The notes: generated by a model not told the origin, from the sequence alone. A stretch of 64,000 nt of DNA from Pycnococcus provasolii (GCA_938743325.2 OW568884.1:248001-312000); one strand, 5' to 3'; shown: positions 46,792 to 56,559, counted from the stretch's first letter. Numbers and translations are program-made.

Positions 46792-49299
46792 ATGGCGAGT
46801 CAACTGCCGCAGCACCGTGGTGGTCGTCTTCCGCGCAGCAAGGCGATGCTTGAGCGCATGCTGCTGCTTGCGCTTGCGATCGCGCTCTTTGCTACAGTAA
46901 TTGATACCATGATATCAATCACCGCGATCGTCGGTTTGGAACGGTCGTCGTCGACGAGGAGGAGGAGTAACTCACTGAGTCACAGGATGAGGACGAATGA
47001 TGATGATGATGGCAATAACGCCGACGGCGTTGTTGAGGATGACCAAGCAGCAGCAGCAGTACGTCGTCGTCTAGCTCGTGGAGGCGGTGGAGCAAACCAA
47101 CAAGAACGAATTATACATAAAATCATTCCGCATCCTCTGCCTAACGTGTTCCAATTTGGAAGCTCAACGCAGTTGTACCACATCATTGTATCCGCAAGAT
47201 GCTTCCTCAGGGATGATGAGGAAGAAGAGGAGGAAGGAGTCGACCAAGCAGATAATATGGCGGCGCCACCGGCGAGACGTCGACGAGCGCATCTAGTTCT
47301 TCCTGCATTATTTGACCACGTACCTGCTGCTATCATCAGGCCACCACCACCACCACAACAACGACGACAACACGGTTTCGTAAACGATCGTGCGCCACCA
47401 CCGTTACCAGGTCCACCGTCGACACCTGTTGGCATGGCGTTCGGCGATATCTTTGATGTCGATCGACTGAAAAGTGTCTTGCGTGTTGTCGACGGGCGAG
47501 ACATCGAGAATGAAGAGGTTCCTGAAATTTACGTCAGCGAACCGCCACACGCAAGCTTAGCTGTTCACGCAACCATTGAATTTGCACACAATAATAATGG
47601 CCCGCGGCACGTCGGTGACGACAAAAGAGGAAACAAAGAAAGTCAGCATCATTCCTCCGCGGCGACGGAGGATGCTGCACAAAAGCTTGCTGGGCGATGG
47701 CTGTACCACTCAAAGTCACGGCTTTGTACAGCTCGGATTGTTAATAACAGCGGCACGTCGTCGTCGTCGCTGCCCATGCTGCTTCCTCGACTGAAAGATT
47801 CAAGCATAACAGATGATTTGTGGGCAGCAACACGCGAAGAGGTTCCACACCGCTGGTACAGACAACTAAGTCGCGAGCGACTGGCGGGGACGCCTGACCC
47901 CTCGTCTGCCAGGCGCGAGTCTGTCGTGTTGTGCCCAACACAATCACGATGTCTCCTTCGGACCAGACTGTTGCTTCCGGGCGAGAAGAAGAAATCGTCG
48001 CAGCCCAACAAGCAGCCACGTCTCACGTGTGATCGCACATGCCGCCACGGCGACAGCGGTTCTCGTGCTACTACTACTTTCACTAGAAATAGACCCGATC
48101 TCGCGCTATGGGGTGACGCGGATGTCAATGTCATCGACGTCGCGGATGAGCTGATTGAAAATGCAAGTAATCGTCATTTCGCTGCAGAATCATCATCAGC
48201 GGTTGCCAAGGCTGTTCAAGCTGCCATCATTGGCAGAAAAGTACATGGATGGGAAAATGAGCTGGATTCGTTCATTCCCAATCGCACGTTAATGCAAGCG
48301 CCATCAGAAACTTGGGACGATATGGAACATGCCATGAAGTACGCAGAATTTTGTCAAGCCACGGAAAGCGAGTGCACAATGCAAGTGTTATCGTCGCCGT
48401 CGTCGTCAGACACCAGCAGCAGCTACGTTGGCGGGGGTGGTAGTAGTCGATGGACTGTGCTCTCCTGCTCGACGCAGGATGCACATGGAGGAGCGTACTC
48501 TCCTGGACTGTACGCATGTTTCCCGTGGACACGCGACTGCCTCGAGCGTGCTAACGAAATTGCGAACGAAGCACCACTCACAGGGCTGTGGGACCACCCG
48601 CAACGCGTGGGCGAGCCGATTACTCGCCGTGGAGTATCTTCCCGTAGTGGCACGCTCTTCTTTGGCTCAGTGGCGCACGACGACGACTTACGTCGAATAT
48701 TTCAAAATCTAATCCCAGCTGCCCCATTAGCACGTGCGCTAGCTCGCCTTGTCCAGCATATGAATCTCACCTTTAGCGATGATGATGATGATGTCGCATC
48801 ATCATCATCATCATCAAGTGACGTCGACGACACAAATCATTCGATGGAAGAAGAAATGTGGATGCCTGCACACGTGCCGTTCGACTGCGTGCATCTACGG
48901 CGCGGCGATAAAGTGCAAGAATGCGCGCAGCTGGCTCTGGACACAGCGAAGAGCGCGCGCGTGTGCCCACCGCCGCTCGACGTGGTCATACGGCGCGTCA
49001 GCGAACTTGCTCGCAATCGATCCGTCGTTGTTGTTTCAGACGATCTGCACTTTGCGACACGCGTCGCCACAGGCGTGGACTCCACACACCCCATCCGAAT
49101 CCGTCAGGAGTACGACGATGGCGATGACGACGACACGTGGACGCGCGGTCGAAGACGCATTATCGAGTCCTTCGCCGAGAGATTACTATGCGCTCACGCA
49201 ACCCGTTTCGTTGGTCACGCCGACTCAACTTTCACACAGAGCATTGTCATGTGGCGCATTGCCAGAAATGCATCGTTTGACTTCTGGCCAATCTTTTAA
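46792..49299 (+). CDS. Type II membrane protein, O-fucosyltransferase-like
   Basis: The 835-residue protein has a short basic N-terminus and one hydrophobic segment at about residues 22-46 (MLERMLLLALAIALFATVID...), the layout of a Golgi type II glycosyltransferase. The C-terminal third carries HLRRGDK at about 701-707, followed by VVVVSDD, TRFVGHADSTFTQSIVMWRI. 'HLRxGD' plus a 'SDD ... GxxxSTFT' end is the donor-binding signature of the GDP-fucose protein O-fucosyltransferase fold (GT65/68-like). The middle region has Asp, Ser and Gln simple repeats and no recognised domain. A glycosyltransferase role is inferred from this signature; the sugar and acceptor are unknown. It is convergent with the aldo/keto reductase gene (81 bp). 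Confidence 0.72.
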   Translation: MASQLPQHRGGRLPRSKAMLERMLLLALAIALFATVIDTMISITAIVGLERSSSTRRRSNSLSHRMRTNDDDDGNNADGVVEDDQAAAAVRRRLARGGGGANQQERIIHKIIPHPLPNVFQFGSSTQLYHIIVSARCFLRDDEEEEEEGVDQADNMAAPPARRRRAHLVLPALFDHVPAAIIRPPPPPQQRRQHGFVNDRAPPPLPGPPSTPVGMAFGDIFDVDRLKSVLRVVDGRDIENEEVPEIYVSEPPHASLAVHATIEFAHNNNGPRHVGDDKRGNKESQHHSSAATEDAAQKLAGRWLYHSKSRLCTARIVNNSGTSSSSLPMLLPRLKDSSITDDLWAATREEVPHRWYRQLSRERLAGTPDPSSARRESVVLCPTQSRCLLRTRLLLPGEKKKSSQPNKQPRLTCDRTCRHGDSGSRATTTFTRNRPDLALWGDADVNVIDVADELIENASNRHFAAESSSAVAKAVQAAIIGRKVHGWENELDSFIPNRTLMQAPSETWDDMEHAMKYAEFCQATESECTMQVLSSPSSSDTSSSYVGGGGSSRWTVLSCSTQDAHGGAYSPGLYACFPWTRDCLERANEIANEAPLTGLWDHPQRVGEPITRRGVSSRSGTLFFGSVAHDDDLRRIFQNLIPAAPLARALARLVQHMNLTFSDDDDDVASSSSSSSDVDDTNHSMEEEMWMPAHVPFDCVHLRRGDKVQECAQLALDTAKSARVCPPPLDVVIRRVSELARNRSVVVVSDDLHFATRVATGVDSTHPIRIRQEYDDGDDDDTWTRGRRRIIESFAERLLCAHATRFVGHADSTFTQSIVMWRIARNASFDFWPIF
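48778..48815. repeat. (GAT)n/(ATC)n hairpin inside coding sequence
   Basis: A 16-bp (GAT)n arm pairs with (ATC)n around TCG. It encodes an Asp run followed by a Ser run within the fucosyltransferase-like gene. Confidence 0.85.
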
Positions 49300-49380
49300 T
49301 CAAAAGTTTTCAAATATTGTAACGGGATTATCTTCGTCCAACTTGTCTTGGTATTACATCTCTTCGTCAGCGTCTGCTAT

Positions 49381-50694
49381 TCAATATTTCGCTTTTGTGG
49401 CGTTCATCGCCTTGTCGCCCAACCACGGTGCCTCGACGCACGCGGGCTTGCTCGACATGTGACAGCACGGGTTTCGAATTTCCTCGTGAATTATCTCAAT
49501 CTTGTCAAGGAGCTCCGTTGGCAAATCCAACTTGAAGGCACGCACAGCCTCCTCCACCTGCGCGATGGTCGTGGTTCCGGTGATGATAGCGCCGTTGAAC
49601 CATCGCTGGTTCGCCCACGCGTATGCCATCTCGCATGGAGTGATCCCGTACTCACGCGCGAGCTTCGCGTATTTCTCCGTCGCACGCATCACCTCTGGCA
49701 TGCCGTAGCGAGGCTGAAAGCCAGGTGACTTGCGCATGCGGCACTCCTCAATCGGCCGATCGGTATTTGATCGCTTCTCCTCCTCGGTTCCCGGAATGTA
49801 CTTGCCAGTGAGAACGCCGCCGGCGAGACAACCGTACGGCAGGCCGACGACGCCGAAGCGATGGCACGCCTCGAGAAGGTCAGTTTCGTACGTGCGGTTG
49901 CACAGCGAAAAGTCGTTCTGCACACTGATTGGACGCGGCACGCCGAGCTTATCACAAGCAATGCAGAACATCGTCAATCCGTACGCATTTTCGTTGGAAA
50001 GTCCCCAGTACTTGATTTTCCCGCTGTCGAGCAGTGCCTTGACGGCGATCACCTGCTTCTCAAAGACGTCCATGTCACCGCCAGAGGTGACTTTCGGCAG
50101 GCGTTCTCTGTCGACGAAGTAGCTTGCGCATCCAAAAACGGGAACGTTCCGCGTTGGCCAGTGCAGCTGGTACAGGTCGATGTAGTCGGTCTGCAGACGC
50201 TCTAAACTGGCGTTGAGGCTAAACTCCAGCTCATCGAGCGTGAACGCGTGCGCATTGCCACTTCCACCAATGCCTGCTGGGTTGCACTTGGTGGCGATGT
50301 AGAAGTCACTTCTCTTGATGTCTCCCTCGGCGATTTGCTTGGCGAAGTAGTTTCCCATCCACTTTTCCGTCGTCTTTCCGTAGTCCCACGCAACGGGATA
50401 CAGTTCGGCGGTGTCAAAGTAGTTGACTCCCGCCTTGACGAGAGCGTCCATCTGTTCGTGGGCCATGCTTTCGTCCGCGTTGAAGCTCCCCCACGTCATG
50501 GTACCAGCGCAGAGCTCCGAGACGACCATGTCGGAGTTTCCGAACTTGACGTATCTCAGCGCGTTTCGGCGAGTCACTGAGGACGAAGGAGCTTGAGCTT
50601 CCTGAGCGTCCACCGAGGCGTCCCATATGCCCGCCGTGCGTTCGGCACCAGCACCAGCACCACCACCACCAGTCGAGGACGTCGTCATTCCCAT
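49381..50694 (-). CDS. Aldo/keto reductase (Tas-like)
   Basis: This is an NADPH-dependent oxidoreductase with a TIM-barrel fold. The 437 residues from ATG 50694 include a ~45-residue Gly/Ala/Ser leader. Catalytic residues of the family are in place: Asp94 and Tyr99 in YFDTAELYP, Lys136 in YIATKCNP and His178 in LYQLHWP. IKYWGLSNENAYGL and PISVQNDFSLCNRTYETDLL follow, then PYGCLAGGVLTGKY and VEEAVRAFKLDLP near the end. The long loop after FDTAELYPVAWDYGKTTEKW is the form of E. coli Tas and its plant homologues. The substrate is unknown. The frame extends upstream to GTG 50889 with two more ATGs (50796, 50790), which would add a leader without clear targeting character. Confidence 0.92.
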   Translation of the reverse strand: MGMTTSSTGGGGAGAGAERTAGIWDASVDAQEAQAPSSSVTRRNALRYVKFGNSDMVVSELCAGTMTWGSFNADESMAHEQMDALVKAGVNYFDTAELYPVAWDYGKTTEKWMGNYFAKQIAEGDIKRSDFYIATKCNPAGIGGSGNAHAFTLDELEFSLNASLERLQTDYIDLYQLHWPTRNVPVFGCASYFVDRERLPKVTSGGDMDVFEKQVIAVKALLDSGKIKYWGLSNENAYGLTMFCIACDKLGVPRPISVQNDFSLCNRTYETDLLEACHRFGVVGLPYGCLAGGVLTGKYIPGTEEEKRSNTDRPIEECRMRKSPGFQPRYGMPEVMRATEKYAKLAREYGITPCEMAYAWANQRWFNGAIITGTTTIAQVEEAVRAFKLDLPTELLDKIEIIHEEIRNPCCHMSSKPACVEAPWLGDKAMNATKAKY

Positions 50695-51411
50695 CGCGAT
50701 TGTGTTTTTTGGATTATTCGATCTTGCGGGGGGATGATTCGACAAATCTGTGTGGCTGAGACAACAGGTGTCCCTCCCCGGGAATCCCATTCCCATTGAG
50801 ACCGGGACCCGTCCGAGGATTTCTCTGCAACAAGGCAGCAATTCGAAACTTCGAATTCCCCCCCCAGCGCTGCGCGGGCCCGATGCCACGCCCAGGTCTG
50901 ATTGTCTTTGAGAAGAAGTCTTAGTTACAAACTCTTACTCAAGGACCGATGGCGCGGCCGATCCACCAGCGGCGGGTGAGGTCGGCGTCTGGTCGCGCGC
51001 GAGGTCCGCCGTCGACGGCCCCCACGCGCGAAGGCAATCACTGCCAAGCCCGGGCAAGTGTGACGACGTTTGGGACAGTCGGCGTCGTGCGGCGTCCAGT
51101 AGCCACGACGCCACTGACGGAGAGAACAAGTAAGGTAGAAGTGTATTCGGTTACATGGGGAAGGGAAGGTCGGGGACCCTGGGGAAGGGGACCCGAGGAA
51201 GTCGGGACGACCGGGGAAGGTCGACCGAGACCAAGGCGTCGAAGGCTGGGAAGCCTAAGAACCGTTCACGTGATGTCCAGCCAGGATATCACGTGATCCC
51301 GTCTCCATAACGTTATCACCATATATTATTCCAAAGACAATGTATGAAACCCCATTGTCCACAAGGGCCAGTTAGGGGTTTGCACCACACACCACCCCAA
51401 GGAAGAGCCGT
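50695..51411. other. Intergenic region
   Basis: These 717 bp contain a GC-rich block (50935-51130) with an unsupported minus-strand frame lacking an ATG, and an inverted repeat CACGTGATGTCC...GGATATCACGTG (51267-51295, one mismatch). I see no convincing gene. Confidence 0.5.
51267..51295. repeat. Inverted repeat with G-box ends
   Basis: Arms 51267-51278 and 51284-51295 pair with one mismatch; both outer ends are CACGTG (G-box). Confidence 0.8.
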
Positions 51412-51771
51412 CTAGAGGGAGGTGGGTGTGGGAAAAACAAAAGTGAGTTGGTTGTCGCGGAGGAGGTTGTGGTCGAGGAATTCCTGTGCAGTCACGTCAC
51501 GTGACGGCATCCACTCCAAGCACAAGTCAATCACCGAGCAAGCCGCGTCGTACTCCGAAGCGCTCACGAACCAACGCCGGAGCGGTACCCAGCCTAGCCC
51601 GTTCTTCGCTCTCGGCGACTTCTGCAGCGCCATGCTTAGCGTCACGTGACGCACCTTGCGACAGAAGAGCCGCTCGTCATCCTGCATCATCGCAAGTACG
51701 TCTGAGAAGCCAGACTGCACCTGCACGACCAGACTGCCGTCAGCCACATCCTTCAGCACGCGCGCCGTCAT
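51412..51771 (-). pseudogene. Short frame ending in a protein-kinase helix I motif; likely truncated kinase remnant
   Basis: A 119-codon frame from ATG 51771 (MTARVLKDVADGSLVVQVQS) ends with CSVIDLCLEWMPSRDVTAQE and FLDHNLL. That end fits the last conserved part of a kinase domain (xxLLxxMLxxDPxxRxTAxExLxHPxx), but no catalytic or glycine-loop motif precedes it. A stop lies just upstream of the frame. A TATA-like GATATAAAAAG sits about 65 bp before the ATG (near 51838), so it may still be transcribed. It could alternatively be the last exon of a gene whose earlier exons I cannot find, or an unrelated small protein. The kinase assignment rests on one motif. Confidence 0.35.
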
Positions 51772-52967
51772 CTCGACGCCCTCCTCCACCGACTATACTT
51801 GGCAGTCGACCCATAAAGATATAATATATTCTTTTTATATCATCTATATAGCCCTATATATTTTATGACGTCACGCCCATAGCGCTATATTGCCTGAGAG
51901 GCCCTAACCCCCATTTTTTTTGTCGGGGGAAATGGTCGGGGAAAGTCGGGGAAAAAAAGGTTCCCCGACCATTCCCCCCCCCCCCCCCCCCCCCCCCCCC
52001 TTTCGACCAAAACCTGGGTTGTAACAGGTACCCTTCCCTTTTTCTTTTTTTTTTACCTGTTCTTTTAATGGACTTTGTGAGTTTCAAAAAAAAGAGAAGA
52101 AGATTCTTCCGCTTCTTGACGCGAGCTGAAATTTTCGTATTTCGTAAAAGTAGGGCGGGAGGTGCGGAGGTGCAGGTGGCGGCGGGACTTGCCTCTTTTC
52201 GGCAATCCAGACACCGGACAGCCGGAGTCGGAAAATGGCGTGGAGGCGCACGCCTGCCCTCCCGTTGCGTCTCGAAAGGGCGTGGCGTGCAAGCATCGAA
52301 ACCCTCGCAGTCAACCTCCCGACCCCACCTCCGCCGGGCCTTGCGATGGGGCTTGGGACGACGATGGGGCATGCATGAGTTGGCATTTGGAACAGGGCCG
52401 GGAAAGGGCCTGGAACTTCCCTTCCTCGCCCTCGAACTAACTTGCCCGTTGCCCGGCCCTCAACTCCCCCTCCCCCTCCGACCTCGCACCTGAATCCCTA
52501 CTCGCCTTCCCCTTCCCCTTCCCTTTCTCCCTCCCTTTAGCCGCCCCCCTCCCCTCCCCTCCCCATCCTCCCCCGAGATCATCAGAAGGACATCGCAATC
52601 CAAACCAAACACGCCCGCGACGACACACGCGCGCGCAAACACACGCAACGCGCACTCGCGCAGCGGCCAACCAACAACGAAACAACTACTAAGGCAACGC
52701 GGGGAGAGACTGGCAACGGCGTGCTTACCAGCTTAAGGCGTGGATCGAACCATCGGAGACAAGGCGCGATCGATCTAACGAACCAAGCCTCTCGGATCAG
52801 ATCCGCAGAGGAAATAAGAGCTTGCCCGAGTGCAAGTCCGCTCAAATCATTCGTGCAAGACTCAGGCGGGACACCTGGCAAGTAGCCTTGTATTTGCAAA
52901 CTCACGCAATCACTAAACACACGCCGATCTTTCAACGTGTCAACGTTGCAATCGAAAACACGGACAC
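51772..52967. other. Long intergenic region with poly-C tract
   Basis: It holds a TATA-rich patch (51815-51860), an imperfect hairpin GGGGGAAATGGTCGGGGA...TCCCCGACCATTCCCCC (51925-51978) running into a poly-C tract (51974-52000), T-rich sequence, then pyrimidine-rich CCCTTCCC repeats (52505-52565) that probably belong to the PLATZ gene leader. I see no gene. Confidence 0.5.
51974..52000. repeat. Poly-C tract (27 nt)
   Basis: An uninterrupted run of 27 C follows the hairpin at 51925-51978. Homopolymer length may be affected by sequencing. Confidence 0.9.
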
Positions 52968-54266
52968 ATGACACCGCAGCCGTCGTCAACGATCGCGCGA
53001 CCGCAGCAAACACACATCAAAAGAGATGGCAACGGCAACGGCCTTGTCGTTGTCGACAACGTTGTTTTGGGCAGAGGACTTGGTGCAGACTCGACGCAGA
53101 ACGTGAGCGGCGAAGAAGGCTCCGATAGGCTATCCTCGCAACCGCCAAGCCAGAACACAAGCCCGCACACGCCACCGCTGCATGGAGACGAGATAAAGTC
53201 AAGCCCAACAGCGTCGGCAGGAGGACTGAGGAGGAGCTCGCGTGCGAGAGATACGCCGAAGCGACTTGAGCAGGAGCAGGATGAAGCACAGGCGCGTCTA
53301 CTGAAGGATAAGCAGCGGCAAAAGACGACAGCGCGAGATTCGTCATCAGAAGACAACTCCCTGGAAGTCGACGAAGGGGAAGACGTCGAAGCCGAAGTCA
53401 ACGAGGACGACGAGGACGAGGTCGAGGAGGAGGAAGAGGAGGAGGAGGAGGAGGAGGAGGAAGGCACGCTGTACGTGCCCTCGTGGCTGCCAGCCATCAT
53501 GCCTAGTGAGCGTCATCGCTTCTTCTCGCCGTGCGAGGTGCACAGCCTGCGCAAGCGCAACGAGCGCGTCTTTTTTGCCACGCACGAGCACGAGGCACTC
53601 TGTCAGCACTGCTGTTCTGAACGTGGGCTTACCACGGGCTCACCTAACGCCAGGGATGATGGCGCTGTGCGTATACGCCGGTACGTTTACATGGACGTGC
53701 TGGATCGCAACGATGCTGTGCATCACTGCGCAGAGTGCGAGGGCGTGCAACCGTACGTGCTAAACGGGAACCGCGTCATTTTCCTCGCCTCGCGAGGCAA
53801 TGGTCGCGGCGGAACAGCGGCACCTGTGCCTCAGCCGACCGGAGGCGCATGGAACTGCCATGGATGCCAAAGAATGCTCAAAGACAGGTTCCGGTACTGC
53901 AGCGTCGAATGCTGCCTGCGCGTCATTCGAAAGCACGCCGCGTCGGGAACGCGCCTCAGTCCGTGGACGAAAATTCGCATGGGGGGAGGCTCAATCGACA
54001 AGGGCGAAGTCAGCGCCGGATCGGCACCCTCGTCGGATGCGCTGCCACCGCCCCTTCCCTCGCGGAAACGCAACGATGCGTCGCGAGTGCGCATGCGAAA
54101 GTCATCGCAGGCGGACAATGGTAATGGCGCAACGAATCAAACGACGGCAACCGCGGCAACGAAGCGCAAGGCAGTGGCTGTCGCTCCCACTCAATTCATC
54201 AAGCCATTCATTAAAAGTCAGTCTAGGCGCAAGAAGGCCAAGCCGTGCCGTGCACCTATGTCATAA
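52968..54266 (+). CDS. PLATZ-family zinc-binding transcription factor
   Basis: PLATZ proteins are plant A/T-rich-sequence-binding regulators, some acting with RNA polymerase III. The 432-residue protein has a long N-terminal half that becomes strongly acidic just before the domain (EEEEEEE run). The PLATZ domain lies at about 170-320: PSWLPAIMPSERHRFFSPCE, VHSLRKRNERVFFATHEHEA, LCQHCCSERG, VRIRRYVYMDVLDRNDAVHH, CAECEGVQPYVLNGNRVIFL and CHGCQRMLKDRFRYCSVECC. All zinc-binding Cys/His pairs are present. The tail is basic (KRKAVAVAP, RRKKAKP), consistent with nuclear import. ATG 52968 is the first in frame. Confidence 0.9.
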   Translation: MTPQPSSTIARPQQTHIKRDGNGNGLVVVDNVVLGRGLGADSTQNVSGEEGSDRLSSQPPSQNTSPHTPPLHGDEIKSSPTASAGGLRRSSRARDTPKRLEQEQDEAQARLLKDKQRQKTTARDSSSEDNSLEVDEGEDVEAEVNEDDEDEVEEEEEEEEEEEEEGTLYVPSWLPAIMPSERHRFFSPCEVHSLRKRNERVFFATHEHEALCQHCCSERGLTTGSPNARDDGAVRIRRYVYMDVLDRNDAVHHCAECEGVQPYVLNGNRVIFLASRGNGRGGTAAPVPQPTGGAWNCHGCQRMLKDRFRYCSVECCLRVIRKHAASGTRLSPWTKIRMGGGSIDKGEVSAGSAPSSDALPPPLPSRKRNDASRVRMRKSSQADNGNGATNQTTATAATKRKAVAVAPTQFIKPFIKSQSRRKKAKPCRAPMS

Positions 54267-54387
54267 CGCGGTTATTGCGCAAAACTAAATACTTGTCTAA
54301 ATTAATCAAACCCAATTGGATTCGTTGATCTCTCTTTTCTCGTCGTAATAATCAATAACTATCCCAGGCTGCCAGGTTGTAGAGGTC

Positions 54388-54446
54388 TAATGGTGTGAAT
54401 GGACGTCCGTTGGACAAAGTGTCTCAAGTTCCATTACTGAATGAGC
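54388..54446 (-). repeat. Dispersed post-stop repeat, family 2, copy C
   Basis: On the minus strand it reads GCTCATTCAGTAAT, a 12-nt spacer, then ACTTTGTCCAACGGACGTCC and ATTCACACCA. It starts 14 nt past the stop codon of the minus-strand coiled-coil gene. Confidence 0.85.
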
Positions 54447-54459
54447 GACCTTAGCCTTT

Positions 54460-56559
54460 TTACATTTCTGGCTCGCTTGGTGGACTGACGAGTCCAATGT
54501 TCTCCAACTCCTCCGCCGTCGACGCCGTCGCGAGTCGTTGTAGCATGTCCGCCACCGTGTGATCAGACGCCTGAACTTCCGGTGCCTGCGCGCGCGGTAG
54601 TGGATTTGACTGTGGTGGTGGCGGCGGAGCCCAAGCCTCGGCCAACTTTGGCCCCGAGTCACTAACTCTCGGCGGCGGATGCTGCGATACGACCGATGCG
54701 GTTGGCATTGGATGCCGCGGCGGCAAGGGAGCTTCGGACATGGCAATTTGTGTACGCATGTTCCGGCTCGCCATGGCGTCCTGAAGCATTGTCTTTGCGT
54801 CCTGCAAGCTCATTACCAGCGATCCTAGTCGTGTATTTTCGCTGCGCACGCCTTCACTCTCTGCCGTCAGAGCGTCGCATCGAGCAAGAGACTCGTGCAG
54901 GGCAACGCGTAACCGGTCCCGCTCTTCAGCTACCATGTTCAGCTCGCTGATCGCTGACTCTGCTTTCGTCTGAAATCCCCTTTCGGTATGCTTATGCAGC
55001 TCGGCACTCGAGCCCATTCGTTCTGTCATCTGCGAAACCTCAGCGCGCGTTGCTGTGAGCTTGCCCTGTAGCTGCGCCACATGCTCTCTCAACTTTGCGT
55101 TCTGGTCGTAGAGAATGGCATTCGCCTCTCGCAACGAGTCAGCCTCCGCACCTGCGTTGGCCGCGTCAGAAAGTGCGGACGCCTCTGCTTCCATGGTTGA
55201 CTGAAATCGATGCTCGAGCTCGCCACGTCGCCGGCGCTCGTCGGTGAGCACAGCCTCCAGTCCCTCGGTGTCTCGCGCTAGCTTAGCCTTGAGCTCGAGA
55301 GCCTCCAGACGTAGCTCGTCGCAGGTGGCGCGCAGAGCCGCCATCTCGCCGGAGTTGTTTGTCCGCATTCGATCAATCTCACGGCGCGACTCAGAGAGTT
55401 CCCGATCCAGCGCGCGCTTAGCCGAAGCGTGACTTTCCTGCAGCTCTGCCACGTGAGTGATGTTGCGCTCCTTCTCTGTCGACAGCGCGTTGCGAGCCTC
55501 CTCCACCGCCTCTCGAAGACGCAGCACTTCCTGTCCAGAGGACTCTGCGCGCTTGCTTGCCGCGTCGAGCTGCGTACGCAAGATCGTCGCGTCGTTCTCA
55601 TTGCGGGCAGACGAACCGCTCATCTCTGCAAGTTTGCGCTCTAACGCCAGGATCTCCCGCGATGTCGCCTCGCGCGCCAGGCGTGCTTCATCAAGTTCCG
55701 ACACACGCGTCGTAAGCTCGAGCTTGAGATTCTGCACTTCCTGGCTGCGTTCACTTAGCTGAACAGCTAGCACGACGCTCTCCTCTCGCGACCTTGCGAC
55801 GGCGTACAGCAGGCGCTCCGTCACCTCACTGCTCGTCGTGCTGGGTGCGGCACCAACGTTCCCGTACATGTCTCTTGGCAACGTCGCACCGGGTGGCGCG
55901 GCGACGAGTTCCTGGCTCTTGATGCGCAGGGCAGAGCGCAGTGTTGCAACTTCTCGGTTCGCCTCCACGACGGCGTTTTCAGCCGCTGCAAGGTGCGCCG
56001 CCTGCGTTTCCTTTGCCTCGCACGTGCTGGCGTGCTGCTTGCGCAGCTGACGATGCTTCTCGCGAAGCACCGCGCCACCTCCACTCGCAGCTAGTCGTGC
56101 CTCGAGCTTGCGCGCGTAGGCCTTATCGTTTCCCACCGCCGCCTCTGCTGCCGTGCGCTCTTCATGTGCGAGGACGAGCGCGCGTTTCGCCAACCTCAGC
56201 TCACGTTCTCTTGCGTCGAGACTTCCTCGTAGACGTCGCATCTCGTCTCGCGCGTGTGCCGCATCTTCCCTTGCGGTCTCTATCTCTCGCGTGAGCGTTT
56301 TGGCTTGGTGCTCGAGGTCGCGCATAGCCTTTCCTCCCACGGCTGCTTGCAAGCTATTTTTTGCCGGCCCGCCGTCAACGCCGACGGAGTACGCGCCGCG
56401 CGCGTTGCTGAACGCCGCGGTGGGCGCGGCAAAGTTTCGCGTTTGTGCCGTTGCTTGCCCTAGGTTCGCCCCTAGCGGCGTTGCAATCCCTCTCGTGGTG
56501 GCCGGTTCGTACGTGGCGTAGTTGTGTGCGTGCGCCGGCGCCGTGTGGAAGGGGAACAT
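54460..56559 (-). CDS. Coiled-coil protein of unknown function
   Basis: The 699-residue product has a ~75-residue Ala-rich head, then nearly continuous coiled coil from about residue 80 to 580 (for example LEHQAKTLTREIETAREDAA, RMRGSLD-like repeats and ERDRLRVALHESLARCDALT), and a Pro-rich tail (PPPPPQSNPLPR) ending SDHTVADMLQRLATASTAEE. No motor, kinase or membrane domain is visible. Composition resembles centrosomal, basal-body or Golgi tethers, but I do not recognise the family. The gene is intronless; ATG 56559 is clear. A family 2 repeat lies directly past its stop. Confidence 0.72.
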   Translation of the reverse strand: MFPFHTAPAHAHNYATYEPATTRGIATPLGANLGQATAQTRNFAAPTAAFSNARGAYSVGVDGGPAKNSLQAAVGGKAMRDLEHQAKTLTREIETAREDAAHARDEMRRLRGSLDARERELRLAKRALVLAHEERTAAEAAVGNDKAYARKLEARLAASGGGAVLREKHRQLRKQHASTCEAKETQAAHLAAAENAVVEANREVATLRSALRIKSQELVAAPPGATLPRDMYGNVGAAPSTTSSEVTERLLYAVARSREESVVLAVQLSERSQEVQNLKLELTTRVSELDEARLAREATSREILALERKLAEMSGSSARNENDATILRTQLDAASKRAESSGQEVLRLREAVEEARNALSTEKERNITHVAELQESHASAKRALDRELSESRREIDRMRTNNSGEMAALRATCDELRLEALELKAKLARDTEGLEAVLTDERRRRGELEHRFQSTMEAEASALSDAANAGAEADSLREANAILYDQNAKLREHVAQLQGKLTATRAEVSQMTERMGSSAELHKHTERGFQTKAESAISELNMVAEERDRLRVALHESLARCDALTAESEGVRSENTRLGSLVMSLQDAKTMLQDAMASRNMRTQIAMSEAPLPPRHPMPTASVVSQHPPPRVSDSGPKLAEAWAPPPPPQSNPLPRAQAPEVQASDHTVADMLQRLATASTAEELENIGLVSPPSEPEM

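Noticed and set aside
50935-51296. Overlapping plus- and minus-strand frames in a GC-rich block
   Set aside because: The minus frame has no ATG, the plus frame is Arg/Gly low complexity, and neither shows a domain.
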